Shown in pieces: positions 1 to 7,684 of a stretch of 38,214 bases of DNA. Position 1 is the stretch's first letter. The number at the start of each line of letters is the position of its first letter. The stretch is from Candidatus Parcubacteria bacterium (GTDB lineage Bacteria; Patescibacteriota; Minisyncoccia; Minisyncoccales; JAGOPM01), in the NCBI GenBank assembly GCA_017991975.1, contig JAGOPM010000003.1:1-38214 (forward strand). The letters are read 5' to 3'. The notes under the pieces are model-generated. The model was not told the origin of the DNA and did not search any database. It worked only from the letters and a program-made list of their open reading frames with translations. The position numbers and the translations under genes were made by a program.

Positions 1-437
1 GGTCTATCTATATACTTATCATCTACAAGATTAAAGCTTCCAATATTGCCAGCAAGTGGCGGATCAATGACCAATCCAATGTCGTGAGACCAAACATGCT
101 TGCATGGTCTTTTGTAAAATCCTTTTACTGTTATAGCGCCATTGCCTGACGAAAGCATTGAATCGATTCTTATTATCTCTCCATCAATTATTTCTTTTGT
201 TTTACCATTGCCAAGCTGATGTTTTACCTTGTCGCAAGAAAGAGTTTCCGCGATTATTCTTTCTGATTCGCGGTTCTCAATTTCTATAACACTTGCTTCT
301 TTTGATTCTGGTGATTCTGGCAAAACAGCTTCTGTTGGCGTTTGATTAATATTTTCCTTATCTGAATTTTGATTAGAACACCCAGCTATAAGGAAAATCA
401 AAATAGCTATCGCTATTACTACTATTATCTTTTTCAC
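1..437 (-). CDS. Partial lipoprotein of unknown function (3' end beyond window)
   Basis: The open frame runs from a GTG at 435-437 to the window edge, about 145 codons, with the C-terminus missing. The start is set by a clear Shine-Dalgarno AGGAG (complement of 445-449) seven bases upstream. The N-terminus is a lysine pair, a run of I/V/A/L residues and the lipobox L-I-A-G-C, so signal peptidase II processing and lipid anchoring on the outer face of the membrane are expected. A low-complexity Q/N/E/S/P linker follows, then a small region with two cysteines and a possible beta fold. I recognise no domain after the linker. It has its own consensus promoter at 500-528 and is separated from the upstream gene by a terminator. 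An ORF finder using ATG only would miss it. Confidence 0.85.
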   Translation of the reverse strand, partial: MKKIIVVIAIAILIFLIAGCSNQNSDKENINQTPTEAVLPESPESKEASVIEIENRESERIIAETLSCDKVKHQLGNGKTKEIIDGEIIRIDSMLSSGNGAITVKGFYKRPCKHVWSHDIGLVIDPPLAGNIGSFNLVDDKYIDR

Positions 438-499
438 CTTATATCTCCTTTTCCCTTTTGGGTTTGATTTTTAAAATAGCTTTTGACTTCCATAATATA

Positions 500-528
500 A
501 TTATAGCACACTTTATGATATTTGTCAA
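500..528 (-). promoter_or_regulatory. Consensus sigma70-type promoter of the lipoprotein gene
   Basis: Reading the minus strand, TTGACA (523-528), a 17-base spacer and TATAAT (500-505) match the consensus exactly. A TG one base upstream of the -10 makes it an extended -10 as well. The predicted start of transcription near 493 leaves a leader of about 55 bases. It is the strongest promoter visible in the window. Confidence 0.85.
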
Positions 529-581
529 TATATACAAAAAAATACTTATAAATAATAGTTATTTGACCATAAAACAATCAA

Positions 582-609
582 TAAAAAAAGGCCCTGATAA
601 CAAGGCCTT
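582..609 (-). terminator. Rho-independent terminator after the 881-residue protein gene
   Basis: The arms AAGGCC (588-593) and GGCCTT (604-609) pair around a 10-base loop. On the minus strand the hairpin is followed by a run of seven T residues. It lies 20 bases past the stop codon at 629. Confidence 0.85.
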
Positions 610-628
610 GGACCAAACTTAGATTAAA

Positions 629-3274
629 TCAATAAGTATAATTATCTCCTGAATCTTGATATTTTTCTGAATCAAGCGTTTCCGTGCTATCAATCGAAGA
701 TGTTGTAGAAAGAGGTTTATATTGATCTCCATAATTATCTAATGATGAATCTCTTAAATATTTATTTACATCATCTTCTAATGATTTTAATTTTGTCTGA
801 CCTATATCTTTAATTTCTATTTTCGAATTCCCAGATACTATCCCCTTTTCATCGTAAGAATAATTAGAAATAATTGGGAATATTTCAGAAAAAGATGAAT
901 AAATTTTCATGATTCCAGAATCAGCCGTAGAAATCATTTGACGAACTTGCATTGCAGCCATTAACACTGAAACAGGCTTTAAAAATGATAATGAATAAAT
1001 ACTGCTTTTATTTTCAAAAGAAATTGATTTAAGTTCTTGAGAATCGGAAATCTTTTTTCCTGAATCATTTAAAATGTCTTCCATAGCATTTTCCCCGCCA
1101 AAAGAAAAGTAGACGATGTCTCCTTTTCTTGCAAAAGATGTTTCTGTCCCAGAAGGCATTTTAATAGCTTGAACTTTCGTTCCATTTATTTCTTCTTCTT
1201 TAATTGCTGAATCCAAAAGAGCATAAAGATCATCTGTTATGACTGCTTTGACTGTTGGGCATTTATAATTCTTCTGAGAACAAGCAGTTTGCATTGCTTG
1301 AGAAGAAAAAATACCTGTATTACCTGAACTATCCACGCAATAATACATATCTTTTGCAATCAATTGGGCATAAGCGCAATAAGATTTATAAGAACTATTA
1401 TATTTAAATTCAGATTCTGGATTTTGTTTTTCTATATTTTGGCTCGCTTTATTCATCTGTGAATCTCCTTGAATATAAAGTGGATAAAATCCTTTGTTAG
1501 AATAATAGATCTCTGCATAAGCTCTTAAACCGGAAAAAGAAGATATAATGTAAGCTTCTTTTTCTTTTGCTTCAGATAGCTGAATTGAGTTATATAAATT
1601 CTTAAATGAAACAGCTTGTTCCACTTTTGAAGCATCAGAACTTTGCCCTGAAAAAACAAAATAAAAATTCTTTCCTTCTGGTTTCTGAGGATCATAAAAC
1701 ATTTGAATCGCAAATTGACCATCTATATTTTTAATCGTTTTTTCTACATTAATACCTAATCGCTGTTCAAATATAGGCCATAGTTGTTCAATATCATCTT
1801 TTTGATAAGCATCATAATTGCTGATCAAATAATCAAATATTTTATCAAGTCCATTTCCTTCAACATAAAAAACAACTTGATTGCCATTAATTTCTGATGG
1901 TAGTTGACTCGCCAATGATTTAGAAATATTGAATTTATTGCCCAAACCTTTTGAAAATCCTGATAAATAAGATCTTGTCTGAAAGCCATAATCTTGCGCT
2001 TTAATGTAAGAAATCATCCCCTTACCATCTTGAGTTGTTTTAGAATTTTTTAAAGCTGCTGCCAATGATTCTACAATAGAAGAATCTTTAAAATTCTCTT
2101 TAATAGACAATGCGTTTATTTTCTCAAAATCAATATCCGAATAAATATATGCGAGATAATCTTTCGGAAGGTATTTCTCCAATTTTTTAAAAGATTCTGA
2201 ATTTCTTATATTTTTAGCGCTACTTTTAGAAAATATAGCAGCTAAATTCATCTTCTTATAATTGTCTATTATATTTTTCACTTGGTCTAAATCATTAGAC
2301 AATGCCAAATTATCACCTACTCCGGCATATGCCAAAGCTAAAACTTTTTTTTCTTTCAAAGGCGCATTTTGGTTTATATAATATGAACCATAATCAATTG
2401 TCTGATTATATATTTCTATTATTTCTACATCCTTATATTTCTCGCTTTCGAAATCTCCGAATGTTTTTTTAAAAAAATTCTTAGCCTGATTGCTTATTCT
2501 GGAATCTTCTAATGACAGTCCGGGAATTATTATTCCCATCTTATTAGTTTTCGAGTTTAAAAAACCAATAACATTCTTGATTTTTCCTTGGCTATAATTA
2601 TCGAGAATACTTTTGAAAAAATCATCGTTTTTTACTAATTCATAAGTATTATTAATCGATTGATTGTTAGTTTCTGTAAACGGAATCCTTTGGATTATTT
2701 TTTCCAATTGCTTGACTTGACTCCCTAATGGATCAATGTTCAATTCTAATACAATATTGCTATTCTCGGGAACTAAAGATAAAGGATCTTTTATTTCCTG
2801 CCAATAAAAATATAGATAAACGCACACAATAGCAATAGCGATTATGGCTATGCCTAATATTATTTTTGCTATAGGATTACCGGTTTTTGGGAGATCTGTC
2901 TTTTTTATCTGGAAAGGTTCGATATTTTTAGAAATAAAGTTTGGTCCTTCTACAGTTTTTTTAGCCACCCCTTGCTGGAATATTTTTTCAATATCCTTTT
3001 TTTCATCTGGCGCTTTCGGACTCTCTTTTTTAGGAGGGAAATAATAATAGTCAGGATTTTCCCTGACCATCTTTTCTAATTCTTGTTGGCTAAGCGCTGG
3101 CTTTGGTTGTTCTGTTTGAGGATTCTGTTTATTCTTTGATTCCAATTCAGAAAAAGCAGTTTCTATATCGACGATAGGCCATCCAGCCGAAAGCAAAGCC
3201 TGTCTGACTTTATCCTTTCCTATATTTTTTGAAAATTGTTTTTGAATATACGAAAGCAGCTCTTGGTTTAGCAT
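629..3274 (-). CDS. Membrane-anchored DUF3352-like protein with a pilin-like segment
   Basis: 881 residues. Residues 1-45 form a small helical domain with an S-A-G-W motif, of a kind I associate with membrane proteins of Parcubacteria. A charged, proline-rich linker follows, then one transmembrane helix at about 136-157, placing the large C-terminal part outside the cell. Residues 165-185 (S-L-V-P-E-N-S, then V-L-E-L-N) begin a region resembling DUF3352, a family of unknown function often found as single-pass envelope proteins. Residues about 579-672 read like the C-terminal part of a type IV pilin (G-L-R-A-Y-A-E-I-Y-Y, G-F-Y-P, then Y-Y-C-V-D-S-S-G) and interrupt the fold. The tail is rich in S, T, D and Y. 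It is a single-gene unit with its own terminator. A TATAAT lies at 3300-3305 upstream but I see no good -35. The family call is moderate; the function is unknown. Confidence 0.7.
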   Translation of the reverse strand: MLNQELLSYIQKQFSKNIGKDKVRQALLSAGWPIVDIETAFSELESKNKQNPQTEQPKPALSQQELEKMVRENPDYYYFPPKKESPKAPDEKKDIEKIFQQGVAKKTVEGPNFISKNIEPFQIKKTDLPKTGNPIAKIILGIAIIAIAIVCVYLYFYWQEIKDPLSLVPENSNIVLELNIDPLGSQVKQLEKIIQRIPFTETNNQSINNTYELVKNDDFFKSILDNYSQGKIKNVIGFLNSKTNKMGIIIPGLSLEDSRISNQAKNFFKKTFGDFESEKYKDVEIIEIYNQTIDYGSYYINQNAPLKEKKVLALAYAGVGDNLALSNDLDQVKNIIDNYKKMNLAAIFSKSSAKNIRNSESFKKLEKYLPKDYLAYIYSDIDFEKINALSIKENFKDSSIVESLAAALKNSKTTQDGKGMISYIKAQDYGFQTRSYLSGFSKGLGNKFNISKSLASQLPSEINGNQVVFYVEGNGLDKIFDYLISNYDAYQKDDIEQLWPIFEQRLGINVEKTIKNIDGQFAIQMFYDPQKPEGKNFYFVFSGQSSDASKVEQAVSFKNLYNSIQLSEAKEKEAYIISSFSGLRAYAEIYYSNKGFYPLYIQGDSQMNKASQNIEKQNPESEFKYNSSYKSYCAYAQLIAKDMYYCVDSSGNTGIFSSQAMQTACSQKNYKCPTVKAVITDDLYALLDSAIKEEEINGTKVQAIKMPSGTETSFARKGDIVYFSFGGENAMEDILNDSGKKISDSQELKSISFENKSSIYSLSFLKPVSVLMAAMQVRQMISTADSGIMKIYSSFSEIFPIISNYSYDEKGIVSGNSKIEIKDIGQTKLKSLEDDVNKYLRDSSLDNYGDQYKPLSTTSSIDSTETLDSEKYQDSGDNYTY

Positions 3275-3336
3275 GTAATTGTATAGTTATATAAGATATA
3301 TTATACAATATTATTTCAAATTATCCCTGTGGAAAA

Positions 3337-4572
3337 TTATAAGCTTGCGTTTTTCCCGGCAAGATATCCTGTAGTCCAACAAAGTTGCAAATTGAATCCT
3401 CCGCAAGGACCAAGTAAATCAATTATTTCCCCGGCAAAAAAAAGATTATCGATTATCTTTGATTTCATAGTTTTTGAATCTATCTCAAAAAGATCAATCC
3501 CCCCCTTAGTGGCAATAGCGCTTTCAAAGTCTAAAAAAGAATCTATCGTGGCTAAAGTATTCTTAGTCTGTTTGCATAATAGCATTCTTTCTTTTTTTGA
3601 TATTTGAGAACATTGTTTCTTTTCGTTTATACCAGATTCTGCCAAAAAAAAATCACTCAGTCTTTCAGGAAATAAAATCTTTAATACATTCTTTATCTCT
3701 TTCCCTTGACCTGTTTTTAATATTTTTTCAATCCTTTTATCCAAAGCAGAAATATCAAATCCAGGAAAGAAATCAAAAACTAAATCTATTTTTTTTCCAT
3801 AATCTTGGATATCGCGGCTTAAATCCATAGCTATAGGACCACTTATTCCAAAATGTGTAAAAATAATATCTCCTTGCCTTGAAATCTGTTTCTCTTTGCC
3901 CTTAATGCTCAATCTAACATTATTAAGAGATAATCCTTGAAGTTTTGCAGGCCAATTTTGTTTTATTTTTATAGGGACAAGAGCAGGTTTTGGTTCAATA
4001 ATACAATGACCCATCATTCTCGCAAATTCATAACCATCTCCTGTCGATCCTGTTTTAGGATAAGATTTCCCACCAGTGCATAAAATATAATTCTTTGCGA
4101 TTATGCTTTGTTTTTTTGAAGTGATAAGCTCTAAAATCCGGCCATTTTCAAAAATTATTTTCATTGCAGGAGAATTTTCGATTATTCTTACTCCTGATAA
4201 TCGCATTTTTGCAAGTAAAGCATTCAAAACATCTTTGGCATTATCTGTCTTTGGAAAAATTTTACCATTTTCTTCTTTTGTCCTTATTCCAATTTTTTGA
4301 AAAAAATCCAATGTCTTTTTGTTATCAAAAACTGAAAAAGCAGAATGAAAAAATTCCCCATTTTTTCCGTATTGAGAAACGAACTGCTTCTTATTTTTCA
4401 TGGCATTAGTCATATTACATCTTCCGCCTCCCGTCAATAAAAGTTTTTTTCCAAGAATATCATTTTTTTCGATTAAAACAACTTTTTTCTTGTTTTCAGC
4501 AGCCGATATTGAGGCCATCATTCCAGCAGGCCCTCCTCCTATAATTGCTACATCGCAAAATATTTTTTCCAT
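3337..4572 (-). CDS. HI0933/BaiN-family FAD-dependent oxidoreductase
   Basis: 411 residues, the usual size for the HI0933 (YhiN/BaiN) family of flavoproteins. The N-terminal Rossmann motif G-G-G-P-A-G-M lies at residues 12-18 and binds the ADP part of FAD. The family signature G-K-K-L-L-L-T-G-G-G-R-C-N-M-T-N follows at about 41-56. The C-terminal second FAD-contacting segment, with F-A-G-E-I-I-D, G-P-C-G-G-F-N-L-Q and G-Y-L-A-G, is also intact. Some relatives reduce steroid or other enone substrates, but the physiological substrate in this lineage is not known and cannot be read from the sequence. The gene stands alone after the gatB terminator. The start codon has no Shine-Dalgarno sequence and sits almost at the predicted transcription start, so the mRNA may be leaderless. 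Confidence 0.88.
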   Translation of the reverse strand: MEKIFCDVAIIGGGPAGMMASISAAENKKKVVLIEKNDILGKKLLLTGGGRCNMTNAMKNKKQFVSQYGKNGEFFHSAFSVFDNKKTLDFFQKIGIRTKEENGKIFPKTDNAKDVLNALLAKMRLSGVRIIENSPAMKIIFENGRILELITSKKQSIIAKNYILCTGGKSYPKTGSTGDGYEFARMMGHCIIEPKPALVPIKIKQNWPAKLQGLSLNNVRLSIKGKEKQISRQGDIIFTHFGISGPIAMDLSRDIQDYGKKIDLVFDFFPGFDISALDKRIEKILKTGQGKEIKNVLKILFPERLSDFFLAESGINEKKQCSQISKKERMLLCKQTKNTLATIDSFLDFESAIATKGGIDLFEIDSKTMKSKIIDNLFFAGEIIDLLGPCGGFNLQLCWTTGYLAGKNASL

Positions 4573-4578
4573 ATATTG

Positions 4579-4606
4579 ATTATCCTATAATTTTTTTTAA
4601 TTTCAA
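4579..4606 (-). promoter_or_regulatory. Probable promoter of the HI0933-family gene
   Basis: On the minus strand TTGAAA (4601-4606), a 16-base spacer and GATAAT (4579-4584) are present. An overlapping alternative, TTGATA with a 17-base spacer and TATAGG, is also possible. Either places the RNA start within about five bases of the ATG at 4572. Confidence 0.5.
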
Positions 4607-4621
4607 TATCAATGACCTCCT

Positions 4622-4673
4622 CCCCGCACTCCAAAAAACCGTCTGAATACAGGCGGTTTTTTTGCATGCGGGG
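4622..4673 (-). terminator. Nested terminator hairpin after gatB
   Basis: An inner stem of 13 pairs (4633-4645 with 4650-4662, two of them G-T) has a 4-base loop and A/T flanks that give a T tract. An outer stem CCCCGCA (4622-4628) with TGCGGGG (4667-4673) can close around it. It lies 27 bases past the gatB stop. Confidence 0.85.
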
Positions 4674-4700
4674 TTTCCTTGATAATTAAAAAGGAGTCAA

Positions 4701-6176
4701 TTATGACTCCTTTAACGCTTTAACTATAGCTTGAGTTGCTACATCAGGCCTTACTCTACCTTGCATTTCTTTCATAAGCTGTCCAACTAAAAACATAGCT
4801 GCATTTTCTTGTCCTGATTTATAATCAGCGACTGCTTTAGGATTATTTTTTATTATTTTCTCAGCAAGTTCAAAAATCTGATCCTCATTAAATTGATTCT
4901 TTAATCCGAGATCATCTACAATATGGCTTGGGTCTTTCTTTTCGTAAAACATCTTCACTAAGATCATTTTTGCGCTTTGGCTTGATGTTACAGGAGATTC
5001 TGGGGAATAAATCAAAGTTATCAATTCGGCAAAATTTTCTGGAGTTATAGGATATTCTTGATCATCTTTGAAACTATTTTTTGCCAATAGCCCCTTAAAA
5101 TCGCTTAATAAATAATTAACTGCCAATTTTGTTAATTTCTGAAAATCATTTTCTAAATTCTTGTCTTTTGACCAAGATAACAATTCGCTTACTATCTTCT
5201 CAAAATATTCAGATATCTGCCTATCATTCACAAAAACCTGCGCTTCTTTTTCTGACATGCCATATTCTCTAATAAATCTTTCTCTTTTTTGTCTAGGCAA
5301 CTCTGGTAAATCTTGCTTCATCTTTTGAATATCAAAAATACTTAAATCTAAGATAGGCAAATCAGGCTCTGGGAAATATCTATAGTCAGCTTCTCCTTCT
5401 TTAATTCTCTGAGAAAAAGTCTGTTTTTTTATTCCATCCCAACCCCTTGTCTCTTGAATTATCTTCTGACCTTTCTCTAATGCCTCAATTTGTCTTTTTA
5501 TTTCATAATTAGCAGAATCAACCGCTCCACTTATCGTACCTATATTTTTTATCTCAACTTTATTTCCTAAAATATCATTATCAGAAACACTTATATTAAC
5601 CTCAACTCTCATTTGCCCTTTTTCCATATCAGCATTAGAAATCATTAAATAACGTAAAATATTCTGGAGTTCTTGGGCAAAATATTTTATATTTTCAGGA
5701 TTGTTAATATCGGGTTCTGTAACTAATTCCATCAAAGGCACTCCAGCCCTGTTATAATCAATTAATGTTTCTTTGGAAGCGTGTATGAGTTTTGCAGTAT
5801 CCTCTTCTAAATGGATTCTTTTTATTCTTATTCTCTCTCCATTAATCATAAGATATCCATTCTTACATAACGGAAGATCGTATTGAGATATTTGATATCC
5901 TTTAGGCAAATCAGGATAGAAATAATTTTTTCTATCGAATTTTGATTTCACTGACACTTCGCAATTCATCGCCAACCCAGCTTTTATAACGCTTAAAACC
6001 GCATCTTGATTTATGACAGGCAAAGTTCCAGGATGACCCATGCAAATAGGACAGATATTGGAATTAGGACTCAAATTATCAGGATCATTTTTACAAGAAC
6101 AAAACATCTTAGAGTCAGTTTTTAACTCAACGTGAACTTCTAATCCAATAGTTGTTATATATTCTTTTCCTGCCAT
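4701..6176 (-). CDS. gatB: Asp-tRNA(Asn)/Glu-tRNA(Gln) amidotransferase subunit B
   Basis: 491 residues, full length for GatB. This is the kinase/transamidase subunit of GatCAB, which converts mischarged Glu-tRNA(Gln) and/or Asp-tRNA(Asn) to the amide form. The N-terminus has the signature T-T-I-G-L-E-V-H-V-E-L and four cysteines at 26, 28, 42 and 45 (M-F-C-S-C and C-P-I-C) that form the zinc site. The mid-region motifs E-D-T-A-K and D-Y-N-R-A-G-V-P-L-M-E are intact, and the C-terminal helical tRNA-binding (Yqey-like) domain ends with R-V-R-P-D. The gatA and gatC genes are not in the window, so the complex is encoded at separate loci. No Shine-Dalgarno sequence precedes the ATG. The upstream gap holds an inverted-repeat element. 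Confidence 0.97.
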   Translation of the reverse strand: MAGKEYITTIGLEVHVELKTDSKMFCSCKNDPDNLSPNSNICPICMGHPGTLPVINQDAVLSVIKAGLAMNCEVSVKSKFDRKNYFYPDLPKGYQISQYDLPLCKNGYLMINGERIRIKRIHLEEDTAKLIHASKETLIDYNRAGVPLMELVTEPDINNPENIKYFAQELQNILRYLMISNADMEKGQMRVEVNISVSDNDILGNKVEIKNIGTISGAVDSANYEIKRQIEALEKGQKIIQETRGWDGIKKQTFSQRIKEGEADYRYFPEPDLPILDLSIFDIQKMKQDLPELPRQKRERFIREYGMSEKEAQVFVNDRQISEYFEKIVSELLSWSKDKNLENDFQKLTKLAVNYLLSDFKGLLAKNSFKDDQEYPITPENFAELITLIYSPESPVTSSQSAKMILVKMFYEKKDPSHIVDDLGLKNQFNEDQIFELAEKIIKNNPKAVADYKSGQENAAMFLVGQLMKEMQGRVRPDVATQAIVKALKES

Positions 6177-6198
6177 GATTTACTTTAACACAATTTCT

Positions 6199-6351
6199 AA
6201 TTTTAAAAAATAAAATATGTTGAAAGGGATATCGCAGACGGTTTTGCATGGTCTTTGTCAAAGACAAAGAAAACCGTCGAGGAAATTAAGGCGAGCTCGG
6301 AGCGCTGGGACGAGCCGCCGGCCCTTGAGACATATTTTATTTCTTAAAATT
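6199..6351. repeat. 153-bp element with 22-bp inverted ends and a GC-rich interior
   Basis: The left end 6199-6220 and right end 6330-6351 are reverse complements at 21 of 22 positions. The interior is clearly richer in G+C than anything around it. It contains a long imperfect hairpin: GACGGTTTT pairs with AAAACCGTC, enclosing CTTTGTC-AAA-GACAAAG with a 7-base bulge on one side. A second hairpin is GGCG/CGCC plus GCTCG/CGAGC. No target-site duplication is visible. It fills almost all of the dcd-like to gatB gap. It could be a MITE-like element, a structured RNA, or a gene remnant; the sequence alone does not decide. Confidence 0.6.
6207..6347 (+). pseudogene. Possible plus-strand coding remnant without a start codon
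   Basis: The frame that begins after a stop at 6204-6206 and ends at TAA 6345-6347 encodes about 46 residues that look protein-like: E-R-D-I-A-D-G-F-A-W-S-L, then T-V-E-E-I-K, then W-D-E-P-P-A-L-E-T-Y-F. It has no ATG, GTG or TTG before residue 4. Its codons favour AAG and GAG, unlike the A-ending codons of neighbouring genes, and it runs opposite to them. It overlaps the inverted-repeat element exactly. This is either a fragment of a transferred gene or chance in a structured element. Confidence 0.35.
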
Positions 6352-6353
6352 CA

Positions 6354-6893
6354 TTATACCTGTTTTTCTGTTGTATTGGCCGAAACTCTTCCTCCTTGCC
6401 ATTGTCCGCGATACAAATTTGTTTGGCCATCAACTTTGTAAAACATTGCATGAGCAACTCTTGCTCCCATTTCTATTTTTATTGGGCACTGTCCTAAATT
6501 AGTTATTCCAAAAGTTAATTCGCCACAATATCCTGGAGAAACATTGCCGGTAAACAAAGCAATACCCGAACGATATAAAGTTGATCTTGATCTAAATAAT
6601 ATTGCAATATCGCTTGGAGTATTTACCTTCTCAATGGTTTTCATCAAATAATATTTTCCTGGCAAAAATTCGAAAACGTTTTTTTCGCCTTCAACATATT
6701 TTGCTACTAATGTCTCTTTTGGAGTTTGTCTTTCTTCTATGCCTAAAAATCCATCTCCATTTATTTGGTAAACTTCTCCGATTCTAATATCAAAACCTGC
6801 GCCTTCTGGATTATTTAATTCTCTATCACAAAGGTTTTCAACAAGCTTTTTTTCTTTAACTAATTCTAATAATTTATCAACTCCTAATATCAT
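6354..6893 (-). CDS. Divergent dCTP deaminase/dUTPase-family protein
   Basis: 179 residues of the trimeric Dcd/dUTPase fold. Visible landmarks are G-A-G-F-D-I-R-I-G (31-39), the R-S-R-S-T-L-Y-R-S-G phosphate-binding segment (101-110), N-V-S-P-G-Y-C-G-E-L (117-126), G-A-R-V-A-H-A-M-F (143-151) and a C-terminal R-G-Q-W-Q-G-G. Aligned by eye with canonical Dcd, the catalytic Glu position is Gly129, and the A-x-R-x-D-P-G segment reads G-N-V-S-P-G. The dUTPase aspartate position also differs. A canonical Dcd is encoded at 10497-11078, so this paralogue is more likely a dUTPase-like or otherwise altered pyrophosphatase than the cell's deaminase. It is a single-gene unit between the inverted-repeat element and the NYN gene. 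Its exact reaction is not settled. Confidence 0.7.
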   Translation of the reverse strand: MILGVDKLLELVKEKKLVENLCDRELNNPEGAGFDIRIGEVYQINGDGFLGIEERQTPKETLVAKYVEGEKNVFEFLPGKYYLMKTIEKVNTPSDIAILFRSRSTLYRSGIALFTGNVSPGYCGELTFGITNLGQCPIKIEMGARVAHAMFYKVDGQTNLYRGQWQGGRVSANTTEKQV

Positions 6894-6942
6894 ATTTTTA
6901 TATAATTAATTTTTCACAACAGTATCTTGACTAGAATCTATA

Positions 6943-6970
6943 ATAATATAATATATAGATATAGTCGCAA
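6943..6970 (-). promoter_or_regulatory. Tentative promoter of the divergent Dcd/dUTPase gene
   Basis: On the minus strand TTGCGA (6965-6970), 16 bases and TATTAT (6943-6948) are present. The region is very A/T rich, so chance matches are likely. Confidence 0.3.
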
Positions 6971-7004
6971 GGCTATCCTGCTCGAGGATTCGAGTCAGAT
7001 TTTC

Positions 7005-7029
7005 AAACCCCGTCCCCGTGACGGGGTTT
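7005..7029 (-). terminator. GC-rich hairpin at the end of the NYN gene
   Basis: A perfect 10-bp stem (AAACCCCGTC 7005-7014 with GACGGGGTTT 7020-7029) has a 5-base loop and touches the stop codon of the NYN gene. The T tract on the minus strand is short; a better T-rich run lies on the plus side. A second small hairpin, CTCGA/TCGAG, lies at 6981-6994. Confidence 0.5.
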
Positions 7030-7679
7030 TATTTTATAAAGGTAATATATTTCTTAATATCTTGCGCATTAATATTAACATCAGCCTTTTCCTTTAATAA
7101 ATGAGAGACATATCCAGAGCTAAAAAGAACTATCTTTTTCCCTCTTTTTTTAAGATAATCAGCTAAACAGGAAAAATCAGCGTCTCCAGAGAAAAGACAA
7201 AATACATCATATTCATCTATTAATCTAATTGCATCCAAACATATTTCTACATCAAAATTACATTTTCTGATATAGATATATTTTCCTGCTACATCATAAC
7301 TAGAATTTTTAAATAACGACTGTGAATCTTTTTCTTCCAAATAATGTTTTATTTTTTGGATTGGCTTAGTTATAGTTTTAAAATATTTTTTCGCCAAAAA
7401 TGTTATCTTCCAAGATTTTTTATCCTGCGTATCAATTCCATAATAAAATCTTTGATGGATAGAAAAAGCTTTTACAAATTCTGAAAGTTTTTCAATACCG
7501 ACAACTATTCTTTTATCTTTTAGTATAACCTTATTATCACTATCTTTTATATCTTTCTTATACCAATAATTAACATTACCAAAATCTATAAAAGAATATA
7601 TTCTCTTATCGTTGAATTTCAAACCCCTTAATTCTAAATCTCTTTTTATCGATTCTTTATATAGACCTAAAAAATCCAT
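7029..7679 (-). CDS. NYN-domain (LabA/DUF88-like) putative ribonuclease
   Basis: 216 residues with the PIN-like NYN fold. The acidic active-site residues are visible: F-I-D-F-G-N (Asp32 and Asn35) at the end of strand 1, D-V-E-I-C-L-D (Asp143, Asp149) and S-G-D-A-D-F (Asp166, Asp168). The last is typical of LabA-type proteins, which are metal-dependent nucleases or RNA-binding regulators. It starts five bases after the glyA stop and shares the upstream dcd-thyX-glyA promoter, so it is co-transcribed with thymidylate genes. Why an RNase would sit there is unknown. The A/T-rich start has no Shine-Dalgarno sequence. Confidence 0.8.
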   Translation of the reverse strand: MDFLGLYKESIKRDLELRGLKFNDKRIYSFIDFGNVNYWYKKDIKDSDNKVILKDKRIVVGIEKLSEFVKAFSIHQRFYYGIDTQDKKSWKITFLAKKYFKTITKPIQKIKHYLEEKDSQSLFKNSSYDVAGKYIYIRKCNFDVEICLDAIRLIDEYDVFCLFSGDADFSCLADYLKKRGKKIVLFSSGYVSHLLKEKADVNINAQDIKKYITFIK

Positions 7680-7684
7680 GCCAT

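Noticed and set aside
3324-3336. TTTTCCACAGGGA, a DnaA-box-like motif, also present at 23627-23639 in the other orientation
   Set aside because: Only two isolated copies lie 20 kb apart beside gene ends, with no cluster, no dnaA/dnaN genes and no A/T-rich unwinding array, so an origin is not supported.
6217-6441. 74-codon ATG-started frame on the plus strand over the inverted-repeat element
   Set aside because: It runs into the 3' end of the Dcd-like gene on the other strand and its residues (many R, L, S) look like a shadow. The neighbouring frame is the protein-like one.
6907-7028. Open frame of about 40 codons continuing in phase after the TAA of the NYN gene
   Set aside because: It passes through the terminator-like hairpin and an A/T-rich spacer, and the NYN domain is complete at the stop. 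Readthrough is possible but unsupported.
6961-7029. GC-richer patch with GGATTCGAGTC, considered as a tRNA T-arm
   Set aside because: The arms do not pair as a T-stem, and no acceptor, D or anticodon arms can be built on either strand.
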